Below, in pieces: positions 6,905 to 15,522 of a stretch of DNA of 64,000 nucleotides (its first letter is position 1; each line of letters opens with the position of its first letter). The DNA comes from Candidatus Kouleothrix ribensis (GTDB lineage: Bacteria; Chloroflexota; Chloroflexia; Chloroflexales; Roseiflexaceae). A program made the translations under genes and the position numbers. Where the stretch lies: the NCBI GenBank assembly GCA_016722075.1, contig JADKGW010000001.1, positions 1,798,001 through 1,862,000 on the forward strand, read 5' to 3'. The notes beneath the pieces are model-generated. The model saw only the letters and a list, made by a program, of their open reading frames with translations. It ran no database searches and was not told the origin of the DNA.

Positions 6905-9528
6905 GGTTTCAGGCGGTAGATCCGGTAGATCCCGGCGGTATCGGTTGGCAGGCCCAGCTCGGGCGCCGGCCCAAGCGCGGCCGACCAGATCAGGTATGCG
7001 GCGCCGCTGGCCCGCAGTGTGGCCGGGCTATCGTCGGCCGGCGCGGGCTGTACCAGATGCGCAATTGCCGAATATTTGCCGATCGGCGCGGCCGGGTCGG
7101 CGCGCACAATGATACGCTCACCGGGCTGGAGCCGGGCCAGCACGCGCTGGATAATCGCCAGCTCGTCGGCCGGCTGGCCCGGCGCCTCGGCGCGGCCGGC
7201 GGCCCGCGCGCGCGCCGGCTCGTCGGGCGGGCGGCTGCGCAGCACATACGCGGTGCCGGCGCCGAAGCCGCCCCACAGTAGCGGCAGCAGCAGCAGCGCG
7301 GCCAGCAGCGCGGGCGTGCCGGCGCTGAAGCGCGCCGCAAAATTGCGCTGGCCAGCCACCCGCTGCAGCTGCGCTGCCGGCAGGTCGTCGGGGTTGCGCA
7401 TTCCTGGGCGCCTGAGCCGGGCCAGCAGCCAGGCCGCAGCGGCGGCGTAGATCGGCGCGAGCGGCAGCACAAAGCGGCCCTGCAGCGGCAAGCCGACGCT
7501 GATCGCCAGCACATAGAGCGCGATCCACAGCAGCAGTAAACCCAGCGAGGCGCGCGATCCACGCACATTTGGGGGTTGCTCCGCCGGCTGGGCGGCCAGG
7601 CGGCCGGCTGCAACAAGCGTACCGAGCCAGCCCAGCAGCCCGGCGATGGCCAGCCAGTTGGCCGGGAAGCCCAGCAGGCGCAGCTGCACCGCCTGGCCAA
7701 ACTCGCGGGCATCTTCGCCACCGGTGCCCACGAAGCCGCGCAGGTTGTTCCACCAGTTCAGCGCGAAGCGCGGCGGATCTTGCGCGATCACCTGAGCCAG
7801 GCCGATCTCGTTATGCGCCTCGGCCCAGCGGCCCCAATCGCCATCGCCGAACATCGCCTGCCAGACGTTCTTGGCCTGCTGGCTAAACAGCGGCTGCCCG
7901 GTATCGCGCATATTCACGAACAGCTGCGGTGCGATTATGATCGCAAAGGCCAGGGTGAAGGCGATCAGCGCTATGCTTCGAGTGTTGTGCTGTGGGCCTG
8001 GCGCGGTGCGGTTCAGCCAGAGCGCGAGCCAGCCGAAGGGCAGCAGCAGCAGGCCGGGGTGGCGCATCAGGAAGGCCAGGCCGGCGACGAGGCCGGCCGC
8101 AGCGGCCAGCCAGGGGGATGTGCGGCCCTGATGCGGCGGCACAAGCAGGGCCAGCGCCAGCACACTCAGCGCCGCGAAGGGCATGTCGGTGCCGACGTAC
8201 AGCGCCTGCTGCACCACCAGCGGGCTGAGCGCCAGCAGCACGAGCGCCAGCAGTGCCGGGGCACGCCCGAGCAGGCGGCGGGCCAGCAGCCAGCCGGCCA
8301 GCAGCAGCAGCGCGCCGCTCAGCGCGGCCACGGCGCGCGCGGCCAGGAACGGGTTGCCCGCTGCGAGCGGGCGCGCTAGCCAGAGCAACAGCGGGTAGCC
8401 CAGGTTGTAGAACCCATCGGCGCGCAGCACACCGTCGAGCGCGGGGCTGGTGGTGCCGGCCGGGAACTGGCCGGCCAGGTGCGCCGAGCGCAGCGCAAAC
8501 ACGCGGAAGTCCTTCTCGACGCCGGGCACCGACAGCGTGAGGTGCTGCTGGGCTGCGAGCAGGATCGCGACCAGCCAGGCGCCAACCCCGGCAAGCGCCA
8601 GTGTGTCGGGCAGGGCCGGCAGGCGGCGCACCAGCGCCGGGCCGTAGCGCAGCAGCACCAGCGCCGCCAGCGCGCCGTCGAGCGCAGGCAATAGCCGCAG
8701 CAGCGGGTAGGGGTATGGCATCTGGAGGCGGTACAGCAGCAGGAACAGCCCACCGATCGCGAGCGCGCCGCAGGCCCACGCGAGCAGCGCCGGGGACAGA
8801 GCGGCCCGCCAAGGCGCCTGGCTACGGGCCACCTGCCGGGCTGGCGGCGGCATCCCCAGAGGCGCGACGAGCAGCCACAGCATCGCTGCCGCCAGCGCGG
8901 CGTAGAGCAGCTGGGGCGGGTAGGGCACGATCGGCGCCGGCCCAACCTGGTAGGTGGCGCGGTCGAGCAACACACCGACCAGGCGGTCGTCGCCGCCGCC
9001 GAGTGGCGCCGTCGCCGTGCGTAGTTCGATCACGACGTCGTTGGGCTTGAGCAGGCCGCCATCGATCGAGAAGGTAGCGGCCTGCCAGCTCGGGCCGGCC
9101 ACGACGCGCCCCAGCTCCTGGGCGCCGTTCAGCAGCACCACAACCTCGCGCGGCGCACCGGCCGGGGCACGCAGGCGCAGCGTGATCTGGGCGGGCAGGC
9201 CGGCCTGCGGGAACACCAAAAATGAGCTATCGCGCGTCCAGCGCGCGCTGCCGTCGGAGCCTTCGAGCGCGGCAGGTGTAGTGGCGGCACCAGCGCGCAC
9301 AGGATCATAGAACCCCTGGGTGTAGGCCGCGTCGTAGCCGCCCACATCGACGACATGAGTTACCGGCAGCTGGTAGACCAGCAGCATGAGCAGAGTGACC
9401 AGGCCACCCGCGGCCAGCGCACGCGCGAGCGTGCCGGCCGACAGCCTGCCCCGGCGCGGCGCCTGTGCTGCCTGCGGCGGCGACGGCTCAGCTGGGGGCG
9501 CCGCGTAGATTGTCGAATCGCGCCTCAT
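6901..9528 (-). CDS. Large GT39/ArnT-like membrane glycosyltransferase with N-terminal beta domain
   Basis: This 875-residue protein has a cytoplasmic proline-rich start, one helix (ALAAGGLVTLLMLLVYQL), then an extracytoplasmic beta domain of about 170 residues (ARWTRDSSFLVFPQAGLP, ITLRLRAPAG, VVVLLNGAQELGRV). A long series of about twelve membrane helices follows. The helical part resembles the GT39/PMT/ArnT superfamily that glycosylates protein or lipid outside the cell from a polyprenyl-phosphate donor. It is the first gene of the minus-strand run; AGAGGGACGGC precedes the ATG. The beta domain looks like the one at the other end of the next gene's product. Substrate unknown. Confidence 0.85.
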   Translation of the reverse strand: MRRDSTIYAAPPAEPSPPQAAQAPRRGRLSAGTLARALAAGGLVTLLMLLVYQLPVTHVVDVGGYDAAYTQGFYDPVRAGAATTPAALEGSDGSARWTRDSSFLVFPQAGLPAQITLRLRAPAGAPREVVVLLNGAQELGRVVAGPSWQAATFSIDGGLLKPNDVVIELRTATAPLGGGDDRLVGVLLDRATYQVGPAPIVPYPPQLLYAALAAAMLWLLVAPLGMPPPARQVARSQAPWRAALSPALLAWACGALAIGGLFLLLYRLQMPYPYPLLRLLPALDGALAALVLLRYGPALVRRLPALPDTLALAGVGAWLVAILLAAQQHLTLSVPGVEKDFRVFALRSAHLAGQFPAGTTSPALDGVLRADGFYNLGYPLLLWLARPLAAGNPFLAARAVAALSGALLLLAGWLLARRLLGRAPALLALVLLALSPLVVQQALYVGTDMPFAALSVLALALLVPPHQGRTSPWLAAAAGLVAGLAFLMRHPGLLLLPFGWLALWLNRTAPGPQHNTRSIALIAFTLAFAIIIAPQLFVNMRDTGQPLFSQQAKNVWQAMFGDGDWGRWAEAHNEIGLAQVIAQDPPRFALNWWNNLRGFVGTGGEDAREFGQAVQLRLLGFPANWLAIAGLLGWLGTLVAAGRLAAQPAEQPPNVRGSRASLGLLLLWIALYVLAISVGLPLQGRFVLPLAPIYAAAAAWLLARLRRPGMRNPDDLPAAQLQRVAGQRNFAARFSAGTPALLAALLLLPLLWGGFGAGTAYVLRSRPPDEPARARAAGRAEAPGQPADELAIIQRVLARLQPGERIIVRADPAAPIGKYSAIAHLVQPAPADDSPATLRASGAAYLIWSAALGPAPELGLPTDTAGIYRIYRLKP

Positions 9529-9699
9529 GCCGTCCCTCTGCCTGATCGAGCGGCGAGTCTAACATAGATCGGGGCATTGGGCAACGCCGCGCGCCGCGCA
9601 CCTACTCACTATTCTGCGCTCAGCGCCTGCGCACATCGAAGCCAGAACATGCGCTACCATGCAGTGAGTGTCATTCTATGCAATCAGCAGGAGCAGCCC

Positions 9700-10359
9700 A
9701 TGCGCATTACCGAACTACGCCAGCAGGTATTCGATTACGCCCGCCAGATGGCCGCCGATGGCCTGGCCCACGGCTCGCAGGGCAACATCAGCGCGCTCGA
9801 CCGCGCCAGCGGCCTGGTGGCGATCACGCCATCGGCGGCCGACTACGCGACCATGACCGCCGAGGATATTGTGGTGGTCGATTGTGATGGGGTGGTAGTC
9901 GAGGGTAGCTGGAAGCCGACGATCGAGACGCCGCTACACACGCTGTTCTACCGGCGGCGCAGCGATGTAGGCGCAGTGATGCATTGCCACGCGCCGTACG
10001 CCTCGGCCTTCGCGGCGGCGCTGCGCCCGATCCCGCTGGTGCTGGCCGAGGCCGCAGCATGCATCGGGCGGCCGGTACCGGTGGCGCCATTTATGCCCTC
10101 GGGCACGGCCGCGTTCGCCGAGCTGATGCTCGACACGATCGGGCCGGGCTGGGCAGCCGTGATGGGCCAGCACGGCATTGTGACATGCGGCACCGATCTG
10201 CGGCGCGCCTACGCCACAACTGTGGCAGTTGAAGATAGCGCGCGCGCCTTTGTGTTCGCGTGCCAGATCGGCGCCGCGCCAACGCCACTGCCAGACGATG
10301 TATGTGCCGAGCTCCACGCGTGGTGGCTCAGCTCGTACCGGCGCGTGGCGCTAGGGTAA
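9700..10359 (+). CDS. Class II aldolase/adducin family protein (fuculose-phosphate aldolase-like)
   Basis: This 219-residue protein matches the FucA/AraD class II aldolase fold. It carries the phosphate/substrate loop GSQGNISALD, the catalytic acid region PTIETPLHTLFY, the zinc ligands HCH in AVMHCHAPYASAF and the third histidine in GQHGIVTCG. Enzymes of this family make or split a bond in small sugar phosphates such as L-fuculose-1-phosphate, using zinc; the exact sugar cannot be read from sequence. The start at 9700 is chosen because it has AGGAG 6 nt upstream and leaves a normal family length. Its 3' end overlaps the convergent galT gene by 9 bp. Confidence 0.9.
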   Translation: MRITELRQQVFDYARQMAADGLAHGSQGNISALDRASGLVAITPSAADYATMTAEDIVVVDCDGVVVEGSWKPTIETPLHTLFYRRRSDVGAVMHCHAPYASAFAAALRPIPLVLAEAAACIGRPVPVAPFMPSGTAAFAELMLDTIGPGWAAVMGQHGIVTCGTDLRRAYATTVAVEDSARAFVFACQIGAAPTPLPDDVCAELHAWWLSSYRRVALG

Positions 10360-11355
10360 GGCGGCCTCGCGCAGTAGCGCCGCGTCGGCTTCGGGCAGCG
10401 AGGGGTTGATCCGGATACCTGTGCCGATCTCGAAGCCGGCGCGAGTCACCAGCCGTGGCCGCAGGCGGACATACCAGTGCAGGTGCCGATCGTCGGCGCG
10501 CCGGGTCGACGTGCTGATCACGTAGTTATAGTCGGGGTCGTTCAGCAATGCCCGCAGCCGGCTAAGGATGGTGTGCAGCGTCTGGGCCAGATCGGCCTGC
10601 TCGGCATCGCTGATCTGCTCGAAATCGGCCTGGTGGCGCTTCGGCACGATCCAGATCTCGAAGGGAACCTCGGCGGCGTAGGGCACAAATGTAATGAATG
10701 TGTCGCTCTCGAGCACCACCCGCTGGCGATCGGCGGCCTCGAACGCAGCGACATCGCAGTACACGCAGCGGCCGCGCTCGTCGAAATAGCGCTGGGCCTC
10801 GTCTTCGCGCCAGCGAATATGCCGCGGGATGATCCCGGCGGCGATCAGCTGCGAGTGCGGGTGGCGCAACGAGGCGCCGGCGCGCGGCCCGTGGTTGCGA
10901 AACAGCAAGATCAGTACATTGCGCGGATCGTGCCTGAGCGCGGCATAGCGCTGCCGGTAGGTCTCGATCACGCCCGCGACCCCCGCCAGCGGCTGATCGA
11001 CCAGATCGCGGTTATGGTAGGGATTCTCGATGATCACCTCGTGGTGACCATAGCCGGGCATATGCAGGTAGATGCCGGCATCGCTCCGCTCGGGCGTGGC
11101 CGCAGGCGTGAGCGCCGGGTATTTGTTCCACACTACGCGCGTGGCCCATGGCGCGGGCGCCTCGGCCGGCCGCTCGGCCAGGATCGTCGGCAGCATATGC
11201 TCGTTGCCGACGCAAAACGGGCAGCCGGCGTCGTGCGGCGGCTGTGGCGGCTGGGCAGCCTGCACTGGCCGAAAGTCGTGCGGCCGATCGCCGCGTGCCG
11301 ACGCGAAGATCACCCACTCTTTAGTGACCTTGTTCTGGCGAATCTCGCTGCTCAT
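10351..11355 (-). CDS. galT: Galactose-1-phosphate uridylyltransferase
   Basis: This 334-residue enzyme of the Leloir pathway swaps UMP between UDP-glucose and galactose-1-phosphate in the cytosol. The active-site motif HPHSQ is at 165-169, with His167 the expected uridylylated residue. Two zinc CxxC pairs are present (CPFC at 45-48 and CVYC at 197-200). The N-terminal EIRQNKVTKEWVIFASARG is typical of bacterial GalT. It follows the MoxR ATPase gene by 53 bp on the same strand, with no terminator between them, but there is no functional reason to link the two. Confidence 0.93.
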   Translation of the reverse strand: MSSEIRQNKVTKEWVIFASARGDRPHDFRPVQAAQPPQPPHDAGCPFCVGNEHMLPTILAERPAEAPAPWATRVVWNKYPALTPAATPERSDAGIYLHMPGYGHHEVIIENPYHNRDLVDQPLAGVAGVIETYRQRYAALRHDPRNVLILLFRNHGPRAGASLRHPHSQLIAAGIIPRHIRWREDEAQRYFDERGRCVYCDVAAFEAADRQRVVLESDTFITFVPYAAEVPFEIWIVPKRHQADFEQISDAEQADLAQTLHTILSRLRALLNDPDYNYVISTSTRRADDRHLHWYVRLRPRLVTRAGFEIGTGIRINPSLPEADAALLREAALP

Positions 11356-11408
11356 ATATGCTTTCTTTCAGCTTGCGGTTCGGCTTCTTTATGCGCGCCC
11401 CGATGCGC

Positions 11409-12488
11409 TTACACCGCCTCGCGGCAGGCGCGATACAGATCCTTCCAGCCGTCGCGCTCCTTCACCACGGTCTCGAGGTACTCCTGCCAGACCACGCGAT
11501 CCTGCACCGGGTCTTTGATCACCGCACCGACCAGGCCGGCGGCCATATCGTGCGCGTGCAGCCGGCCATCGCCGAAGTGCGCCGCCAGCGCGAGGCCGCT
11601 ATTCACCACCGAGATCGCCTCGGCGGTGCTGAGCGTACCGCTGGGCGATTTGAGCCTGGTCTTACCATCGGAGGTCAGGCCGGCGCGCAGCTCGCGGAAC
11701 ACCGTCACGATCCGGCGGATCTCGTCGAGCGCAGGCGCCTCGGCCGGCAACTCGAGCGCGTGGCTGAGCGCGGCAACGCGCTGCTGCACGATCGACACCT
11801 CTTCATCGAGTGTGTCGGGCAGTGGCAGCACCACTGTGTTGAAGCGACGCTTGAGCGCGCTCGACAGCTCGTTCACGCCGCGATCACGGTCGTTGGCAGT
11901 CGCGATCAGGTTGAAGCCACGCACGGCCTGCACTTCGCTATTCAGCTCGGGGATGGGTAGCGTCTTTTCAGACATGACTGTGATCAGCGAATCTTGTACG
12001 TCGGCCGGGATGCGCGTGAGCTCCTCGATGCGGGCCAGCTTGCCGTCCTGCATGGCGCGCATCAGCGGGCTGGCCACCAGTGCCGCAGCCGAAGGCCCGT
12101 CGGCCAGCAGGCGCGCGTAGTTCCAGCCATAGCGAATCGACTCTTCGCTGGTGCCGGCGGTGCCTTGAATGAGCAGAGTCGAGTCGCCTGCAATCGCCGC
12201 CGCAAGATGCTCGCTGACCCAGCTCTTGGCCGTGCCGGGAACGCCCAGCAGCAGCAGCCCGCGGTCGGTTGCGAGGGTGGCAATCGCGATCTCGATCAGG
12301 CGGCGGTTGCCGATATACTTGGGCGACACGACCACCCCGTTGGGGAGCGTGCCACCCAGCAGGTAGGTTGCCACCGCCCACGGCGAGAGCCGCCAGCTAG
12401 GCGGGCAGGGGCGGGTGTCGTGCTCGGCAAGCGCACGGAGCTCGGCGGCGTACTCTTGCTCAGCGTGTTGACGCTGAAGCTCTGGCAT
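11409..12488 (-). CDS. MoxR-family AAA+ ATPase
   Basis: This 359-residue AAA+ protein has a Walker A loop GVPGTAKSW and a sensor-1 region FNLIATANDRDRG, followed by NELSSALKRRFNTVVLPLP with the arginine finger. The Walker B position reads GKLARIEELTRIP, where glutamate replaces the usual aspartate. MoxR ATPases remodel partner proteins and normally act with von Willebrand A domain proteins. Here it follows DUF5691 and SWIM zinc-finger genes, an arrangement I know from actinobacteria, where DUF5682 and vWA genes follow; neither is present in this window. TAGGAGTGAAGA gives a strong ribosome site. Start chosen at the ATG at 12488. Confidence 0.9.
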   Translation of the reverse strand: MPELQRQHAEQEYAAELRALAEHDTRPCPPSWRLSPWAVATYLLGGTLPNGVVVSPKYIGNRRLIEIAIATLATDRGLLLLGVPGTAKSWVSEHLAAAIAGDSTLLIQGTAGTSEESIRYGWNYARLLADGPSAAALVASPLMRAMQDGKLARIEELTRIPADVQDSLITVMSEKTLPIPELNSEVQAVRGFNLIATANDRDRGVNELSSALKRRFNTVVLPLPDTLDEEVSIVQQRVAALSHALELPAEAPALDEIRRIVTVFRELRAGLTSDGKTRLKSPSGTLSTAEAISVVNSGLALAAHFGDGRLHAHDMAAGLVGAVIKDPVQDRVVWQEYLETVVKERDGWKDLYRACREAV

Positions 12489-12557
12489 TCTTCACTCCTA
12501 TCAATGTTCGGGCAGCAGCCAGCTACATGATGAGCTGCCGTGCCTGTTCAACAGCGC

Positions 12558-14126
12558 CTAGCCCAAGGCGCGTAGCATGTCGTGGCGAAACTGCACGGTG
12601 ATCAGCAGTTTGTCGATCACACCCTGCCAGCGCTCGCGCACCGCCGGCTCGTCGGGCCAGCTGGCCATGATCTCGGGCAGCAGCTCGGGCGGCATGCGCC
12701 GGGCGAATTCGTCGGTGAGCGCGCCGCGCAGCTGGTAGTCGTAGCTATCGTTCCAGCTGCGCATGTGGCGGTGTGTTGCGCGCAGCACCGCGCGCGTGAG
12801 CGCAGCGCTCCAGCGATGCTCAGTCTTGCGCAGCATGTCGAGCACCGGGTGCTTGTGCAGGGGCGTGCAATCGCCGCGCAAGATCTCGATCAGCAGCGCG
12901 TCCTGCCGTTCGGCCGGCAGCACACTGATCAGGTCGGCCGTGCTCTGGCCGTGCCGCAGCAGCGCCTCGGCCCAGCCAGCATCGCGCGCGTTGAGCGCTG
13001 CGGCTTGCCAGCCTTCGAGCAGGGCCTGGCGCCACTCGCCGTGCGCGGCGATGCCGATCAGCGTCGCAGGTGCTACCTGCCACTGCTCAGACCAGATCGC
13101 CGGTGGGATGGCGCTGAGGATCTGGATCAGCCACCAGGCCCGCTCGCCCAGCTTCTGACGATGCCCCGGCAGCTGCGGCACGATGCCATCGCGCTGCATG
13201 GCTGCGTCGCAGGCGGCGGGTAGGGTTACCACCAGCTGCGGCGCGCGGCTGCGGCGCACACCAAACGCGCGCGGCCGCTCGGCCACAAAGGCCAGCAGCG
13301 GCTGGGCGCGCACACACATGCGCCCCACCAGCCGCGAGTGCGGCAGGCGCGCCAGCAGCAGGGCGGCGGCGCGGCGCACCTCTTTGCTGCGATCGTCGAG
13401 CGCTGCCTCGAGCAGCGGCTCGTCGTCGTCGCTCAAATTGTGCTCGAGCGCCGCCACATACGCCGCGCGGTCGTCGGCGCGCTCGGTGGCCCAGCTGGCG
13501 GCAAGCAGCTCGCGGGCGATCTGTGGCGCGCGCGTGCGCAGCTCGAGCAGCAGCGCCAGCCGGGCCGGGCGTGCGCCAGTCTCCCACGCGCCGGCCAGCG
13601 CCGCGCGATCGTCGGCGCGCGGCAGGCTGCTGCGGCCAGCTGGCGCGGCGTAGCTCCAGGCCGGGTTCTGGGTGGCCAGCCAGCGCCCACGCGCGCCCAG
13701 CACTGGCACAATCTGGGCGTGTAAGGCCGGCTGGCCGCAGCCAAGCTCGAGCAGCGCCGGCAGGTAGGCGGCCGGCACGCGGCGGCCCGATTGCGCCAGC
13801 GCCGCCAGCCACTCGGGCAGCAGCCCGCGCTGTGCGCCGTCGAGCAGCGCCGCGAGGTGCTGAAGCGCGCCGGGCGGGCAGGCGGGCAGATCATCCTGAT
13901 CGGCGGCGGGCAATGCGGGTGTGTCGCTCGGCTGGGGCAGCCGGGCAGCCCGGCGATAGAGCGATACGATCGCGGCCGCGCTGAGCAGCGCACCCTCGCG
14001 ATCAGCCGGGCCGACCTGGCTGAGCAGTGCGCCGAGCTGGCCGGCCGGCTGCGGCCATGCCGGCGCGCGCCGCTCGGTGCCAAGCGTAGCAGTTGTTACC
14101 AGGTCGATCCACAGGTCGTTCAACAT
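12558..14126 (-). CDS. DUF5691-type protein (HEAT-like), MoxR/SWIM operon component
   Basis: This 522-residue protein is leucine- and alanine-rich and helical, with HEAT-like segments such as EPLLEAALDDRSKEVRRAAALLLARL. Its opening LWIDLVTTATLGTERR and its place between a SWIM zinc-finger gene and a MoxR ATPase gene match the DUF5691 family. No enzyme motif is visible, so it may be a scaffold between the ATPase and its target. I start it at 14126, 7 bp after the SWIM gene stop. The longer upstream extension overlaps the SWIM gene and has the composition of an out-of-frame reading. The ribosome site (AGGCG) is weak, which fits coupled translation. Confidence 0.8.
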   Translation of the reverse strand: MLNDLWIDLVTTATLGTERRAPAWPQPAGQLGALLSQVGPADREGALLSAAAIVSLYRRAARLPQPSDTPALPAADQDDLPACPPGALQHLAALLDGAQRGLLPEWLAALAQSGRRVPAAYLPALLELGCGQPALHAQIVPVLGARGRWLATQNPAWSYAAPAGRSSLPRADDRAALAGAWETGARPARLALLLELRTRAPQIARELLAASWATERADDRAAYVAALEHNLSDDDEPLLEAALDDRSKEVRRAAALLLARLPHSRLVGRMCVRAQPLLAFVAERPRAFGVRRSRAPQLVVTLPAACDAAMQRDGIVPQLPGHRQKLGERAWWLIQILSAIPPAIWSEQWQVAPATLIGIAAHGEWRQALLEGWQAAALNARDAGWAEALLRHGQSTADLISVLPAERQDALLIEILRGDCTPLHKHPVLDMLRKTEHRWSAALTRAVLRATHRHMRSWNDSYDYQLRGALTDEFARRMPPELLPEIMASWPDEPAVRERWQGVIDKLLITVQFRHDMLRALG

Positions 14127-14133
14127 CACACGC

Positions 14134-15486
14134 CTATAGCATCCAGAACTCACCCTCGGCCAGCGCGCTGAGCGGCAGCAGTGCCATGCCATCCCACTCG
14201 CCGAACAGCGCCAGCGGCCGGCCGCCGCTGAGCGCCAGCAGCTGCCAACCCCGCTCGAAGCGCGGCACCAGCGGTAGCATATGGCCGGCCTGATCGCGTA
14301 CCCGCCAGTGTTCGCCGGCCAGCTCGGGCGTAACCGCCGCCAACGCCAGCGGGAAACGCTCGAGCCAGGGCTGCTGCGCCAGCGCCGCCGCATATACCCC
14401 CGTAGCGGCGTGGCAGTCGGGGGCGCCGGGCAAGCTGGTAAGCGCGGCAGGTGGCGCAAAGTACTCACGCACCACCGCGCGCAGCGGGTAGGCCGATGGA
14501 AAGAAGGCCAGCTCGGCGTCGATCACGCTGCCCGGCAGCACGCTGCGATCGAGCGGCTGGCTGAACATCGCGAAGCTGAGCAGCAGCGCCGGGCACGCGC
14601 ATGCCTCGCCCCACAGCCAGGTGCGCTGCGTGCGCAGCTGCTCGTCCTCCTCAACGCGCCGGCCAAGCACCAGCCAGCGGTCGCGCCGGAGTAGTGCCTG
14701 CTCGGGGCCGGCCGCGCGCAATGCGCCCGAGGCCTGCGACCAGCCGATCGCAGTGCGCAGATCGGCCTGGGCCGCCGGCGCGAGCGTCTCGATCCGGGCG
14801 TAGCTATCGGCCAGCAGGTGCAAGCACGCGATCCGCTCGAGCATGCGCGACTGCCAGCCCGCGCCAGTGGCCGGCAGTGTGCCAAGCTCGCGCACCATGC
14901 GCGCGAGGCCAGGCGCCTGTGCATCGACCAGGCGTGCAGCCATGCTGTTCCAGAAGCCGGGCGGCTGGCTCTGCGCCTCGGCCAACCCACGCCGCAGTAG
15001 ATCGCGCAGCCAGCGCCCCAGCTCAGCGGTGCCGGCGGCAACTTTGGCCTCGCGCGCGGCGGCGGTGCGCGACGGCGGCGCGGCCAGGGGTATTTCGGCG
15101 GCCGGGGCAGCTGGGATCGGCGGCGCCGGTTGTGCCGGCCGCGCGACGGCGTGCTGATCGCGGCGGGCCAGCCACTCGGACACCCACGCGGGCGGTGCGG
15201 CCTGCTCGAATGCACCGGGGTCGTGTGCGAGCAGCAGCAGCAGGCCTAGGCCGTGTTTGCAGGGGAACTTCCGGCTGGGGCACGAGCAGCGAAAGGCCGG
15301 CTCGGCCAGATCAACCTGGGTGCGGTAGGGGTCTTTAGCGCTACCTTTGCACTCGCCCCAGGCCGCGCGCTGATCGCAGCCGAGCGCCATCCAGCTACGC
15401 GCGCCGGCCAGACTCTGGGCAGCCCTGGCTGATCCAGCGTCGGGGGCCAGCGCAAGGATCTGTTCGCTAGAGCGGGATATCGGCAT
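14134..15486 (-). CDS. SWIM zinc-finger protein
   Basis: This 450-residue protein carries the SWIM motif CxCx6CxH near residue 70 (FRCSCPSRKFPCKHGLGLL), a small zinc fold that can bind DNA or protein. Ahead of it is a conserved stretch (WMALGCDQRAAWGECKGSAKDPY) usual for the bacterial members that head MoxR operons. The middle is alanine/proline-rich, and the C-terminal half is a helical domain without a motif I recognise. It is the first gene of the SWIM-DUF5691-MoxR unit. Function inferred only as a targeting or scaffold subunit. Confidence 0.87.
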   Translation of the reverse strand: MPISRSSEQILALAPDAGSARAAQSLAGARSWMALGCDQRAAWGECKGSAKDPYRTQVDLAEPAFRCSCPSRKFPCKHGLGLLLLLAHDPGAFEQAAPPAWVSEWLARRDQHAVARPAQPAPPIPAAPAAEIPLAAPPSRTAAAREAKVAAGTAELGRWLRDLLRRGLAEAQSQPPGFWNSMAARLVDAQAPGLARMVRELGTLPATGAGWQSRMLERIACLHLLADSYARIETLAPAAQADLRTAIGWSQASGALRAAGPEQALLRRDRWLVLGRRVEEDEQLRTQRTWLWGEACACPALLLSFAMFSQPLDRSVLPGSVIDAELAFFPSAYPLRAVVREYFAPPAALTSLPGAPDCHAATGVYAAALAQQPWLERFPLALAAVTPELAGEHWRVRDQAGHMLPLVPRFERGWQLLALSGGRPLALFGEWDGMALLPLSALAEGEFWML

Positions 15487-15522
15487 ACCTGCTGATCCGA
15501 ATCGGCTACCGGCCTGGCCGCG

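Noticed and set aside
10477..12120. 547-codon plus-strand frame over galT and the MoxR gene
   Set aside because: It is antisense to two well-supported genes and changes character abruptly at the gene boundary.
14127..14468. N-terminal extension of the DUF5691 gene
   Set aside because: The extra 114 codons overlap the SWIM gene and read as Arg/Trp/Ser-rich shadow sequence. The ATG at 14126 gives the conserved start.
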